Notes: generated by a model from the letters alone, not told the origin. Positions 11,328 to 25,098 are shown, numbered from the stretch's first letter. The stretch: 64,000 nt of DNA from Ricinus communis (GCF_019578655.1 NC_063257.1:10540001-10604000); one strand, 5' to 3'. Numbers and translations: made by a program.

Positions 11328-12775
11328 TTTATCTAATATTATCTTTAGTCTGATTTTTGTACTACTCAAGTTCATTCTCTAATTTTTAATTTAATTTTCT
11401 GCTTTTGATCAATATATCAACTTCTGTAACTTAAATATTTAAAGAGCCAACGACACTTTTAATAATTTAAGGATTCAATTTTCTCTTTTTAATTAGATCA
11501 GTATTGATATTCAAACTAGTAAGCTCTTAACTCTGGAGATGAGGCTTACCATCATCAAGCCAATCACATTCAAGAAGTCATGGTTTAAATAGTAATTGCA
11601 AAATTGTGGTACTTAAGGATAAGAAAAAGATGGATAACTTAAGCATGAAATTCATTATTTTTCTTGTATATTTACTTCCAATTTTAATAATATAGATTAC
11701 TTTCATTTTATTGTTTTAAGAACAATAACTTATAATTAATTAATAAATTACATATTATTTGATAAGCAATAACTCATTTTATTTTATAAAAATTAGGGGA
11801 AAAAAACCAACTTCCATAAAGAGTTCAAGTTGATGAAAAAAACCCCTTCTGGGATTACCCAAAACTTACAAAAATCTGTCGAAGTATGAGTGCCAAGAAG
11901 TATATAAAATCAGCCTGTGATCAGTAAAAGAAACCAGAATTGCAATGTAATCAGAAGATTTTACATCACTTAACCAGAATGGTAGTTTCACGTCAATCTA
12001 TAACGGCTTCCACAATCAGTAACCATATCAACATATAATAGAACCATCCAATCGCATCAAATTGCACCAACATTAGCCGAAGGGTACTCCAATCAATCAA
12101 TGAAATATCATGAAAGCCATAGATCACACCATAACAAAATGTTCCAGCATGTAGCATCTCTCAAGAATGGGAGGGTTTAGTAAAGATCCTGCAAAAGAAC
12201 ACAATTGCAATATATCCTAAGAGCACCACCATAGCCAAGTAGTCAGGTCCTCTGTGTTCAGATCATCATTTTTTGCTAAAGCATCATCCCCGTAGCAAAT
12301 TTCCCACAAAAATGTGTCATTGAAAGTGTCATTTCTTACTCTTTTACGTAAAAGACCAATAGCTCTGAACTTATGTACCAGTTTTCAAAGGCTTTTTTCT
12401 GCTTTCTTTATAATCCACTCAATTGCATTTGATGAATCATTATAAATCATATATTAAAAACATACATTTAACTCTTATATATTATTTTAAAATTTTTTAG
12501 TTTAGCAATTTTATAATTTATAAATATGTCAATTACTTGCACTCCACATGCATGAAAAACTAGTATAACTTTAATGAAAAATAAGTCATTTTGTAGATAT
12601 TATGTGTAACTTAAGATAAATTATTTAAATAATGTTTTATGAAAATATTATGCTACAATTAATAACTTACCTTATCTGTGGAAGTGATGTTTTTTTATCG
12701 GAGTATAATTTTCTTCATAATCAAGAAGATTGCACCTTTGCTCTTAGTTCTGAATTTTGGGATCCTGGAGAATTT
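11328..12775. other. Downstream region of the intact NLR gene, possible 3' UTR exons
   Basis: No open frame is convincing. 11830-12400 is less AT-rich than its surroundings. On the minus strand it contains a strong-looking acceptor (TGTGTTCTTTTGCAG at about 12190-12204), which would fit a spliced 3' UTR of the NLR gene. This is inference from sequence texture only. Confidence 0.3.
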
Positions 12776-15700
12776 CTATTTGCTCTTCACATCTACTTCA
12801 TGCTTAAAAGGACCTGCCACATCCACTATATTGGCGTCCATTGCATCCTTTCCTCTTTTGGAACACTAGCACATGTTCATGAAACAAAAAGAAAACATCT
12901 TCAGAAATAAGAATATGAATGATGATGTTGTTACCACATAAATGACAAGTAAAGAATAGATCAATGATCCACAGAAGTTATTAAGAAAAAAGGTCTTACC
13001 ATTTCTAGCAGAGTTGTATTAAGGTCTTTCTCTAATTGATAGTAGCGGGAATCTATTCTCATTGTCTTTAGTTTTGGTGTGATCACTGATCCATAAGAGA
13101 AAGTCCTTATTTGATGACAATGTACAAGTTTCAAGTCTTCTAACAGAGGCAATTCGACTGTGACAGAATTCTCAATGCAAAAACTCTTGAATTTGTGTAA
13201 AGATTGAAGTTCCAGGAACCTTAGTCGAGGGAATACAATTCTGTCACTTCTTGCTTCTGCTTCTAATTTCTCTTCTGCAACCATTGCTTCCACCATTTTG
13301 CACTCTATAATTCTTACTACTTCTAGCTTTACTAGAAGTTTGGCCACAGGAGGTGAAAAAAGATACTTCAAATGATCACAATATTCTATATTTATTTTTT
13401 TCAGGTTTTGAAAGGCTGAAATTTCTGGTGGTATCTTGAGCAACACATGCTTGAAATTTGGTAAAAAATCCAATCTCAGTTCTTCCAGATTATTAAAAAG
13501 TACTCCATCAGCATGGTTTTCCTCAAACAAATATATCACTTCCAACGATTGACAACTGCCCACCTCAAGTCTTTTAAGATTTCGTATCCTTTTAATGGAT
13601 CTGATTGTAAATGGAGGACATGTCTCTGCGTGGCTGTAACTATGACCAAATTCACCCTTGTTCTGATATTGTACCTTTTCCTCCATCATTGCACCCACAT
13701 TTTTCAATCTCAAATCTTCTAATAATGGAAATTCAACTGTTGTAGATCTATCACTGCAGAAACTCTTGAGCTTTGTTAAACTTGTAAGCTGCAAGAACCT
13801 TAATTGAGGGAAAATAATGTTTCTATGGCTTTCTTCTTCTTCTTCTTCTTCTTCTTCTTCTGCAACAATTGCTTCTATCCCATGGCACTCATCAACTATT
13901 ACTTTTTCTAGTCTTACCAGAAGTTTAATCGCACAGGGTGAGAAAATATATTTTAAAGAAGAACAATCATATACATCCAACTCTTTTAGGTTTTGAAAGG
14001 CTGTGATTTCTGGTGGAATTTTGAACCATATGTGCGCTAATTTTGGTAAAAATGACAACTCCAGTTTCTCCAAAACACTGAGCATTACTCCATCAGAACG
14101 CCATTCTTCAAATGAAAATATTACCTCGAATTCATCATTCTTAAACAATGCAAGTTTATTGAGATTCCTAAGCGCTTCGATTGATTTGAATGAAAATGCA
14201 CAACATGTGCCCGTGTGGTCGTAATTATGGCTAGAAGTGAACTTGTTCTTCAATAATGAAACCTATGTATAATCAAACAGTTGCCTTAATAAAATTATAA
14301 TTTTATAAAATGTATTATTTACATGAAAGAAAAGAAAAAGTAAATAAAATAAAAGACACATTTCTATTATACAAGGATAGGAATATTTGCATTCCAACCC
14401 TTTATATCTATTTTTCATTTCTATTTTTGTTTTATTAAATTAATAGTTTTAGCCTTATTTAATATAGTTTCATGAAGATAATCCAAAGAGAAAACCCATT
14501 TTTATATCCCAAATTTAAAATAAAACCGAGATTCGAAGGCAAACTTACACATTAAAAACATAACCAACATGACCTTCTTCCAAGTGAATGTAATTCCTTG
14601 GAACAAAACCCACATACATGCCACCATTAACAAAAAAAAATGTGTTTGACAAAGCATTTTTTATTAGTTTAATTAATTTAAGAAACAAACATTAAGTTTT
14701 ATTTAGTGATAATAATAAGTTTTAATTCCTTTGGTTGGACCTCTATTAAATGTAAGTATGCATTAGCCACATGTATATAATAATAAGAATAAATGAGAAA
14801 TAACAAAGAAACTGTAGGAATTAGAGTCACATGTTTTATTTAGTGATAATCGTTTTATTAGTTACTAATGTTAATATAAAAACTATTAAAAATATTTATT
14901 ATATAAATTAATACTATCATATAATTGATATTACTATATTTTAATATTAGAAATTATTATATAATTAATAAATAGTAAATATAATATTTTATAATATTAT
15001 TTTCTAAAATTAGAGTCATTATTTAATTAGAAAATAATTGTGATATACTAAATAAAAAAATAATCAAAGGCATGCATTAAAGTTAAAAGTATTAATAAAA
15101 AAAATTAAAGTGATTAAAATTTTCATAAAAATTATTACTTTAAAGAACGTGGATATCAATTTCTTGTTAATTTAATAATATTAATAAATGCTTTCTATAA
15201 AAAATAAAATCATTTATATATATTTATACATGCACACAAGCACATAATGAAAGTAAAGAGCAATTTGTTAAAGTATTGTGATTACATGTCACAAAATTTA
15301 TTTTTATAAAAGATTACTGTAGACAAATACATAATTAATAAAAGTAAATAAAAATTTATTTTTATTTTAATATAATATAATTAATCATTAAAATAAAACA
15401 TAAAATATATGAACTAAAATGTACACCATAAAATTATCAATAATGGTACATTAATCTAGGCAAAATATTATAGATTCAAAATGTATCCACAAGAATGTTT
15501 AATATATTATATAATAAAATTTAAATAAAATCATCATTTACTAATGAAATAAACAACTATATGAAATTTATATTATTATTAATTCATTAATTATTTGTTT
15601 ACCTACAAACTTAGGGCATATTTCAACACACTAAAGTTTCAAGTTAAGTTTCCTTCTTTTCATTTGTAACTCAAAATAATAAATAAAGAAAGAATATAAA

Positions 15701-15901
15701 AAGAGTATCTCGTGAATTGATAGTTTTATACTCAAAAGACTGTAGTTTTTTTTGTATGACTAAAATTATCATGTGATTTCATTTACTTATATTTTTACTA
15801 TCTTACACATTAATATCTTTATTTCTATTATAATACTCATTTTTATAAGAAAATCACTTATTAAGTGATTTAATATATAACTAATTACATTAAACTCATA
15901 G

Positions 15902-15945
<44 letters not shown>

Positions 15946-18900
15946 TTAATTTTTTATTATTATTATTATTGTTGTTGTTATTATTAGAATATAAAAAAAA
16001 GTAAAACATATGGTATTTTTTATCATAAAAAAATGAATCTTCTAACTGCAAGATGCCTAACCATAATATGTGCTTTTATACTTTTTCAAAAAAGACAGTA
16101 ATCATGTAGAGTCCGAGATAAAGCTAGTAAAGTAATATAGCAAAGTTCAAAAGGTAATTTATAAATTTTGAATAATTACAAATTATCGATATATATTAAT
16201 TATATCGATATTAATTATATTTTTCTATTAACTCTAAAATTCTTTTTTTATCAAAAAAAGAAAAAAGAAGAAAAAAGGGTGAATACTCGCAATATATTGA
16301 AGGAAAATGCAAATACGTACCTCTGTGGGCTCTTGGCTTGACTGAAGCTGCTGATTAGAGCTTTGCCATTGAACAGTTGAGTCGACACTTGGATATATTG
16401 AAGGAAATGTCTTCATTTTGGGACAATTTCTTACCTTTAATTCATTTAGAGAGCCAAAGGAAGTATGACCGTCAGGATAGAAGGCCACTAGCTCTGGTAG
16501 TTCTGAGAAATAAATAGACATTAGCATAGGGAACACTATTTTGGTTTTTCTCTTATGGTCTTCTTCTCCTCCTGCAACTACATATTCAATTCTTTTACAT
16601 CTCCGTAAAGTTAACTTTTTGAGTTGCATCAGTTGTCCTGCAATGGAAGTTGAGAAGACCACCTTCAGCAAACCACAATCCCGCAAATTGAGCTCTTGCA
16701 AATTTGGCAACTGTAGCCGATGCGATGAAAATAGTGATGGTCCGATCCTCGTCTTCTCATTTATGTGAGATGCACTTGATTGTTTAGAGATATCTGATAA
16801 AACCTGTTAAATATGATATTTCAATAACATAAAATAAATATATTTTCTATCTGTATTCATGATAATTTCAAAGGGATAAATTTAAATGGGAAGGATCTTG
16901 GTAACTTAATGAAAAGAAGATAAAGTCGTACCTTATCCTTGTGTATCCAAAAACCAATCAGCTTTGGAAGATTATACAGATACAACATTTTTAGTTGAGG
17001 AAACTCAATATCAGAATCGTCATCTTTGGAAATTATCTTCTCATCATCCTCTTCCTTTCCATAGAAAATTCCCTCAATCTCGTCGCAATACTTTATGTTT
17101 ATGCTTTGGAGTTGCTTCAATCCTCTAGCCATGGACAGTGGAAAAACATATTTCATCTCATGAGATTCAAATATTCTTACATCTTTTAGTTTATAAAAGC
17201 ACAGATCCTTATTCCGCAATTGTGAAGTTTCTTCTGAACCTTCATCTTCTAACTCCAAGAGACAATTCTTCAAATTGTTCACCTTTAGACCTAAAACTTC
17301 GGTGTTCCTCAGCAAAGCACTGAACCCACTTGCTAAAACATCATTCCCATCACCTTCGATGTACAACTCATTCATTGAATCTTTTCCATATGAATTGTAT
17401 TTGAAATGTGTGCCTATAACAACTTTAAATCTACTTAGGTTGCTAATGACCCACTCTTTAGGAAAAACCAAGAAATTGAATACATAAATCTCCAATGCAG
17501 TTATTGGATGAGACTCCAGCTCCTTGAGGCTTGCATTTTCCTTTCCATCTTCTATCAATCCCCATGCCATGAATTTCGTACTTACATACAACTCTTCTAG
17601 ATTTGACATTTTTGATAATACACCTAATGGGATGTATCTGAGGGATGACATTGAGCTCAAATTCAGTACCCTCAAATTTCTTAGTCTTCCTATTTCTATT
17701 GGCAACTCTTTTAAGTAAGAGTCCCAATCAGTTTCAATTCGAAGAATTTCTAAAGTAATTAGTGCTCCAATTGCAGATATCTCTCCATACTTCAAACGAT
17801 AAAGATGCAAGGTTCGAAGTTTCTTCAAGACATCAAGTGGCTGTGGAAGTAATGGTATCTCCAAAGATAAAACTTTGAGTTCTTTCATACCTCCAAAAGA
17901 ATTATTAGGTAAAGGTTGTGAATCATTCTCGCACCAGAGCTGTAAAAGTTGTAGCTTTGGACATTCCAAATCAACAAGGTGCTCGTCGATTTTTATTCGA
18001 ACAAGTGAAATCGCAGTGAAATTTTTGTACCTATCCATCTCCGCAGGCCAGCTTTTCATATTAGAATTACAACACACTAGATATCCAGAGTTATCTTTGG
18101 CAATGACTATGGCGACATCACGTATCAGATCATGCATCTTGACGGATTCATATTCATCTGAATCGCCCTCAAGCAACAAAAACGATTCCTTGAGTTCATC
18201 AATAAGCGTACGAACTCTGTCTCTTGCCTGATACAAAAACTGCACGTTTTGAAACCACCCCAGGCCTATCCCATGACCAACCAAATGTTCTACAGGAACA
18301 CTATAATCTTCAGGGAACAAGCAACAAAGGAAAAGTAGTGCCTTGGCTTGGTCACTTTCCAAAAGATCAATACTCAGTTTAAGTCTGGAATCCACCTCCC
18401 CCATTTCCAAGATGCCTTTCATGTTAGACGTCTTTAGCTGTAGGAGTGCATCATCCCATCTATGCTTTGGTTTGGATTTCAAAGCCTTAGCAAGAGCTAC
18501 AATGGCAATAGGCAAGCCTCCACATCGATCCGCAATTTCACATGCTATGCCGACTAAATTTCCTTCAATGGAATTGCCTACCGTCACTTTGAAAAGACCT
18601 CGAGCTTCTTCTTCTTTTAAAATATCAATAAGGAAGTTCTTTTGACTTCCTATTTTAGTGCATAGATCATCCCTTCGTGAAGTTAACACAATTTTGTACC
18701 CCTTTCTGTCACCATTTAAAGGAAGTCCAATTGCTTCAAAATCCACCTTCTCCCAGACATCATCCAAGATCAAGAGCACTCTCTTGTCACACTTCATAAT
18801 CCACTCATGCAGCTTACTTGCTCTTCCCACCAAAGTCTTCTCCTCAAATTGCAAACTGAACCGCTCTATAATCACATCTTGGATAGTCGAGTTTGGATTT

Positions 18901-19556
18901 TGAGAGACCACAGTCATTGCAACTACACCAAACAGATTTTCAGTTTCTATTCTTTTCACTAGTTTTTTAACCAGTGTGGTTTTCCCTACACCAGCCATTC
19001 CACAAATACCAATCATGCTCAGCTCATCATTCTTCAAAGCCTCCCAGACGTCATTCATAACTGATAGCCTAGACTCAAAGTCCTTGACACCTTCAAGGTT
19101 GAACGTAGATCCCAGATTTGGTTGAGGAGCATCATAGGCTACAATACCAAAATCTGGAGCGTCTCGAATCTTCTCACGAATATCCTCAGTCATCTTTGAA
19201 GCTTTCCTGCTTGATGAATAACGTGACCACGGATATTGACAACGCCCGTTCAAACACCTGTTGCTTGCTCCAGGAGTTTCCTTTTCAAAAAATTCACCGA
19301 CCTTTTGGTTGAGCTTGTCTGCTTCCTCTTTCCAACGGGGTACACTAGGAATAGGAACTTTAAACTTCCGGTTAGCATCTTGCACAAATTGATCAGCTTC
19401 AACCATTTTATCATCCAGCTTCTTTCTTTCATCTTGCAGGTTCGTAATGTTACGATTGTAGTAAACCAAGTAGCCAATATGTCTTTTGATACTGATCGCC
19501 AATGATTTTCCAATTTCACTGGCACCAGAACTCACAATTGCTATAAGATACTCCAT
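12776..19556 (-). CDS. CC-NB-LRR disease resistance protein, At4g27190/RPS2-like
   Basis: This is an intracellular immune receptor. Exon 1 (19556-16932, 875 codons) encodes an N-terminal coiled coil without an EDVID motif, as usual for this clade. It then has the NB-ARC with P-loop GMAGVGKTT (residues 186-194), kinase-2 LLILDDVW (261-268), RNBS-B, GLPI (347-350), RNBS-D CCLFPED and MHD (474-476), followed by leucine-rich repeats. Exon 2 (16803-16321) and exon 3 (14262-13000) add C-terminal LRRs. All junctions are GT-AG in phase 0. A short last exon (12865-12776, 30 codons with stop TAG) also fits in phase 0, but without family support. Otherwise the frame ends at 12961. The total is about 1,486 aa, normal for the clade. 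Exon 3 holds two tandem LRR modules, the first with ten consecutive glutamates. An intact P-loop and MHD suggest a working gene. Confidence 0.9.
13831..13860. repeat. (TTC)10 microsatellite inside NLR exon 3
   Basis: Ten TTC units on the plus strand encode ten glutamates on the minus strand, in the loop after the EAIVA motif. The second LRR module has EEKLEAEA at the same place. The tract therefore looks like slippage within an already acidic loop, and it stays in frame. Confidence 0.9.
14263..16320 (-). other. Intron 2 of the NLR gene with a long (TA)n and (TTA)n tract
   Basis: This intron of about 2.06 kb has donor GTACGT (16320) and acceptor TAG (14263). It is AT-rich and holds an uninterrupted (TA)n at 15904-15941 followed by TTA/TTG trinucleotide repeats up to about 15985. 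No coding frame or RNA gene was seen. Confidence 0.6.
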
Positions 19557-20638
19557 TTTTCTTTAATATCTAACTGGCCAACTGCAATACAAATAACAAC
19601 AAAAATAATGATAAAATAGAGTTGAAGTAATTTCCGCTATTTATAAACATTGAAAATAATTGGTATAATATAAAAAAAAAAAATAGAAGACAAATATTAA
19701 TTTCTTCTTATTTTATTAATATTTTTATCACATCGTATAATTACATTATTGCCACATTATTTAAAAGTGAAGATCTAATTAATAAAAATATAAAATCTTT
19801 CTCACACTATTAAAATCCCTAACCATAACTACATAATTCTATTATATCATAAGTAATAGGAAAGTATATGAATAATGGAAAATTTCTGAATCTTTTATTT
19901 TCGATGAATTCCGAATTATTTTTGGACATTGGTTCGACCAAATTCTACATGCGCCTTAGAATTTTGACACACACTTTTTTCTTTGAATTTATATTTATTA
20001 AAATCGATACTAAATGTTTATTATTCATTAAATATGTATTGAATATTTATTATTTAACGTTAAAAAAATATTTATATCATAATATAAATATTTGTACAAT
20101 AAATTTAGTTTGACCTTTTTTTACTAACAGTAAAAAATGATTAATATTATATCTATATTATATAAATCCGTTTGAATAAATTAGTAAATATACATTAACA
20201 AAGTAATGAATATTGTGTCTACAAATAATGAATGCTTATATTAATCATAAAAATTTTAATTTTCATAAAGAATCAACATAATTCTCATATTGAAAATAGT
20301 TCATAGTAATCTAAGAAATATATAAAATTATAACTACTCAATTGACAAAAATAAATTAATGAACATATAGATTATAAATAATGAAAGGACAATTATATAA
20401 TTAGTTTATATTAAAGAAAAGAAGAAAATATATCTTTTTCATTTTATAGGACCAATAAAATAGTTCAAGTTATTAATATTATTTAAATAGAAAATTAATT
20501 TTGTTGATTTGACCTGTAATTACAAATCATCAAATATATATATATATATATAGCACATGATTTCATAAAAGCATATGATTTTTCCGATCTAAATAAAGTA
20601 GGTTTTACATGAAGAAGATTTGGCTCACCATGTTCTAT

Positions 20639-20685
<47 letters not shown>

Positions 20686-21459
20686 CTGAAATAATATTAA
20701 AATTCTATACACATGCATGAATTTAAACTTAAATTTATAAAGATACTGATTAAATTGATTTGAAATCAATGATTTTTAAAAAAGTATTCGTATATTGTCA
20801 AAACAAAGTAATGGTCGATGTCACCACCAAAATGTGGAATCTGAAGAAGAAGAAGATGGTAGCAGAGCTTGGATCAGCTTGTAGGCTTTTGCCGCCTGCT
20901 CTTGTGACGATAAGTTTGGGCTGTAAACTATTAGTGGAATATCTTTATAATAATATTTTCTAGGTTCCGACATCTCTAGACGAGTTGTCTCTTTAATATT
21001 CTTTCTTATATTGTCTTATTTGTTTGTTAGATTAGTTTTTTTATTTATTTATGTAAATATTCTTGGTGTACAAAGAACGTTAGAATAGCTTTGTATAAAT
21101 TCATGGCTTAGCCAAATTTAAGAAGACAGAATCATTCTACAAAATTTTATATAAACTCAAAACAAAAGTAAAGGATGAAAGCGAAGAACAAGAAAAAGAA
21201 AAAAAAAATAAAGAAAGAAAGAAGAGAATAAAAATTGATTCTGGTTGAAGAAGAAATGATTTAAATTACTGCATAGATGTTATTTCATATATAGTCTATT
21301 GGATCTTCATTAGAGTTCAAATCCATTTACATATGTATATCCAAACAAGAAATTTGACTCTGACCAAATCTGCATTTAAATGCAGCAAGTTTTGTTCAAA
21401 CCAGATATATGCAAAAAATTCAGTTCAAAGATATATTAAGCCCTCCAACAAGTACAAAA

Positions 21460-21495
<36 letters not shown>

Positions 21496-21599
21496 ACAAT
21501 GGGGAGAACTATACATAAGTTTCACAGGGTAGAGTTAGCAGAAAATAATAAAAGGAATTTATCAAACAATAGTTATCAAGTATAGAACATAGACTTACT
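19557..21599 (-). other. Leader intron (21598-19582) and short 5' UTR of the intact NLR gene
   Basis: The acceptor TTGCAG at 19582-19587 is followed by TTGGCCAGTTA, which is also found after the acceptor of the pseudogene copy. The donor GCAA|GTAAGT at 21598 ends the leader exon. The intron is AT-rich, with a (TA)n tract at 20642-20685 and a repeat at about 20160-20345 related to 34720-34900. A 67-codon frame at 20760-20963 (plus) has no support as a gene. Confidence 0.55.
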
Positions 21600-21792
21600 T
21601 GCAAAGAAAACTATTCAGACAAGATTATTGTACCGAATGGGAAATACTGAGAAAACAGAAAGCATAAGACTGTATTTGGGGAAGAAAGATGAAAGAGATC
21701 AACCACTAGAAAGAAAAGATTTTTAATGAAAATAATGAGAGTAACAAAGTCTCTTTTTAGTTTTATAATATCGAAGTCTTTGTTTATGTTTA
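21599..21792 (-). promoter_or_regulatory. Core promoter and leader exon of the intact NLR gene
   Basis: On the minus strand the order is the conserved 20-bp block (21773-21792), then a TATA-like TATTATAAAA (21770-21761), then about 160 nt of pyrimidine-rich leader, then donor GTAAGT at 21598. The same order is conserved upstream of the pseudogene copy (4185-4402). This pins the probable transcription start about 2.2 kb before the ATG. Transcription itself is inferred. Confidence 0.6.
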
Positions 21793-24214
21793 ACATTAAA
21801 TAAATGTACAGCCAACTTACGTTATGATATTTCGGTTTGAAATTCCTTTTTTGCTCAACTTAAATATGATAAATCATGTTTGTTATTTTTGTTTTTAATT
21901 TTCAATAGAATGATTAATTTTTTTTAAATATTTAAAATTAAAGTTTAAAAATTAGACTATTATTTATTAAAAAAACAAATTTTAATGGTTGATAATATTT
22001 CAAATAAAATATTAAAATTTTATTTTTCCACTTAAACAAGCAAATTCTTCTCTCTTTTAGCCATTAAAATATATATATATATATATATATATAAGAGTTG
22101 GTCTGAAGTATGTTTATAATCTTTCATTTAGGAATAAAATGAGAGTAACTCGAACTTTTTTCAAATTAAGATATATATTGACCGTCTATAAATACAAAAA
22201 TATGTTAGGGCAGCACTGAGGTTGGAACTGATTTCATCTGTTTGCATAGAATCAACCAATCTGATTTTTGTTTTGAAACTAAGTTATGTGAGATTAAAGA
22301 AAATACAAAGTTTAATTATTTTACTGGATTTTCTTAAAATTTTACTTAATTTCGATATTTATAATTCAAAATGAATTATATTATAATTTTAATATTATTA
22401 TTTCGCTCAATTTACTCATGAAATAATTTTATTTGGTTTGTTAATTATATAGCACCACTAGACAATAATGCAAACTAACTTAATCTTCTTGTTAAATTAA
22501 AAATCGAATTAGCCTACTGGCTCATTGACTTTTTTTCTTAATAGAGAATTATGAAACCTTAATAAAACATACAATTACATTTTTAAACAATAATTGAAAC
22601 AAGCAAAAATAGATTATAAAAGAAAAGAGAACATAAAATCAAAAAATATAAATGTGAAATATTATTTAGATATTGAAAATTTCATATTTATAATTCTGAA
22701 CCGTGTTGATAAAAATATTTCAATTTATAAATTCGAATTTGAAAGAATTTTATTCGCTTTTTATTTTTAGTGATTTATTAACTTAAATCTCAAATTAAAA
22801 ATATAATAAATTACAGTGACGCAATAATGACTGATATAAAATAGAATATAAAATAAATAAAAAAATCATGCGTTTTCATTGGTATTGAGTATTGACTTTG
22901 CATCATTGTTACGCGTAGCAGCTACATGATACTGACCACCCATAACTATAAAAATATTTATAATATTCAGCTTGATTTTTTTAGTTGCAGTATTTTAGAT
23001 AAAAAAATAATTAATTATTAAAATTAATTATTAAAAATAAAAAAACTTGATATGACAAATTTCAAAAAATTAAAATATTTAACTTTAAATAAATAAGAAA
23101 AGAGAATTACATCCGAAGACTGTTCATATGAAATTTAAATTTAAATTTTTTTGTATAAAATATAAAAAATAGATAGTGGATGCAAATAACATCTATACAA
23201 AAATAAAATATAAATAAAATCATACGTTCCTCATTGTTGTTGACTTTGTATTATTTGAAACACTAGAAAATATTGAAAGAAGAAAAAAAAGGAATGTGTG
23301 GGAGGATATTACTCTGCATCAATATTATATAAATTGATTCTAAGTTTCAAGGTTGATTAGTATATTATACCGACATTTTCACTCTTTATTATCCAACCAT
23401 TATAAGAAATCTCTAAAATAATAGGATAAGTTACAAATATGGTGTTTTAATTTTTTAATTTTTTTTATGTTAGCATCTAAATTATTTTTTATTTAATTAA
23501 GTGTTTAAATTTATTAAAAATATTCAATATAGTGTCTATGAATATGGTTTTTACACAGTAAATATGGTTTCTGTGATACTCTTCTTTTTTATTTTTTAAA
23601 ATCTTAAGATGAATATGGAGAAACGCTAGAATATATTATAGAAAAAGATGAGATGAGAGGTCCAAAGGAACATACATGAAAGTAGAAATAATTAAGTAGT
23701 TGATTTAGATGGAAATAGTGGTAGAGTCAAGAATAAATTTAAAAAGCTAAGATTTTGCAACAAAATCAATTTTTTTTTAAATATATATATATATATTATC
23801 AATTTAAATGAATAATTGGCAAAAGGTATAGATATATTTTTGAATTTTTGGCCAAAATGTAATTAAACTTTTAAATTTTAAAGTAGTTTAATTACATCTT
23901 TAAAGTTTGAAAAATATAACAATAATATTATTAAAATTAACTCCTAATTTTAACTAATGATGATGGTGCTGATTCTTTTATTTTGTCAAAGTAAATAAAA
24001 ATTATCATTATATATATATATATATATATATTATATTCCTCAAAAATTATGTTTGGTTTATAGAGTTGGAAATTGTTGGTTTCATTGTCATTTTTTAATT
24101 TGAACTATATGAATGACTTTTGCTTGACTATAATGTCTACAATATTAGAGAATTTTCAAGAGCAAGTAAAATCATTAGTTTCTTTTCAATTATATCAGTA
24201 AAATCTTATTTATC
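21793..24214. other. AT-rich intergenic DNA
   Basis: No gene was seen. It contains short (TA)n tracts at 22069-22093, about 23781-23796 and about 24010-24031, plus a dispersed-repeat fragment at about 23352-23415 shared with 10438-10505. The block 23430-23990 has the look of degraded transposon ends, but no matching pair could be assigned. Confidence 0.4.
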
Positions 24215-24224
24215 ATTGATTACC

Positions 24225-24675
24225 GAGCATCATATGCTGAGTTATCATAATTGATAAATGACTAAGTTCAAATCCAAGAAAAACTAGAAGTCTCGAAGAC
24301 CAAGTGATGATCATTCCTTTAATTGAGTAATCCGACCCGACTTAAGACTCTGTTATATGACCAAGAAGACTAATCCTAATAAAATTAAGGGATTTTACAT
24401 TCATGAAGTCCTACTCTTTGTAGGATTAGGAGACTTCAATCCCTATATAAAGGATTATGGCACAACTTGACAGGTACATGCACTTTTATACACTCAATAC
24501 ATACTTTATCATTATAACACCTTTACTGACTTAGGCATCAGACTCGTCTGGTACTTTTTAACCATTGTTAAAGATACTCCGAAGCTCGGTCAAATCTCAA
24601 GATACTTGTTTAGAGTCGATTTCTTTGACCAAGTTATCAATTACTGCCATATGTGGGGAACATCTGAGCAAAAAA
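24225..24675 (+). mobile_element. Probable LTR of a Tat-like Ty3/gypsy retrotransposon
   Basis: The segment carries a TATA box (CCCTATATAAAGG, 24449-24461). About 75 bp later it has CTGACTTAGGCATCAGACTCGTC, typical of the R/U5 part of plant gypsy LTRs. It ends in front of CTGCCATATGTGGGGAAC (24646-24663), a decayed form of the common plant primer-binding region TGGCGCCGTCTGTGGG. Orientation is plus. No second LTR copy was found in the window, so it is a remnant. Boundaries are approximate. Confidence 0.5.
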
Positions 24676-24725
24676 ACTTTATTTTCCTACCTAATCAAGC
24701 CAAGCTAAATAACATCCAATCAGAA

Positions 24726-24909
24726 TGAAGATCTTCTTCCTCTAGGAATTGGACATGTTGCTCCACCCCGAATTGATCTTCCTAGGATTAATCCGTTTCA
24801 AGCTTATCCTTCCCAAGTTGATCCCTTGCGAGTTAAACCTCCAGTACCAATTGGACCAGCATCATCTCAGCCTTGGAGAAGAAATCTATTCCCTAATTAT
24901 TTTACTTAA
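24726..24909 (+). pseudogene. Open proline-rich protein fragment of unknown origin
   Basis: In one plus-strand frame the sequence is open for about 60 codons up to TAA (24907-24909). It is rich in proline and arginine, with phrases such as HVAPPRIDLPRINPF and VKPPVPIGP. It has normal-looking codon use and is less AT-rich than its flanks. No start codon or splice context was found. It lies directly downstream of the LTR/primer-site remnant, so it could be a captured host exon inside an old element or a leftover exon. I do not recognise the protein. Confidence 0.35.
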
Positions 24910-25098
24910 AGATGTCCACCTCCTGTGAAAGACTTAGCAGTTGTATTGCAAAGCTAGATGGATCAAAAATCTCCAGCACTATTTTGCATATTACATGTCC
25001 CATGTATTTAGGAATTAGGTATGGGGTGGTTTTATTTTGCATATGTTCAATTTTCATTAACTTTCAACTTATTTTATTTACATTTATTGTAATGTTTG

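Noticed and set aside
15904..15985. (TA)n and (TTA)n array as a possible matrix attachment site or origin
   Set aside because: A simple microsatellite in an intron is enough explanation; similar tracts occur at 20642-20685 and 22069-22093.
17875..18645. Plus-strand frames of 100-118 codons opposite the NLR
   Set aside because: They are antisense shadows of the NB-ARC exon. Matching shadows occur opposite the pseudogene (575-853 and 1043-1345).
20760..20963. 67-codon plus-strand frame
   Set aside because: It is in the NLR leader intron next to a long (TA)n tract, has no family similarity and an AT-driven composition.
23430..23990. Possible pair of transposon ends
   Set aside because: TIR-like sequences are seen, but no convincing inverted pair or target duplication could be matched.
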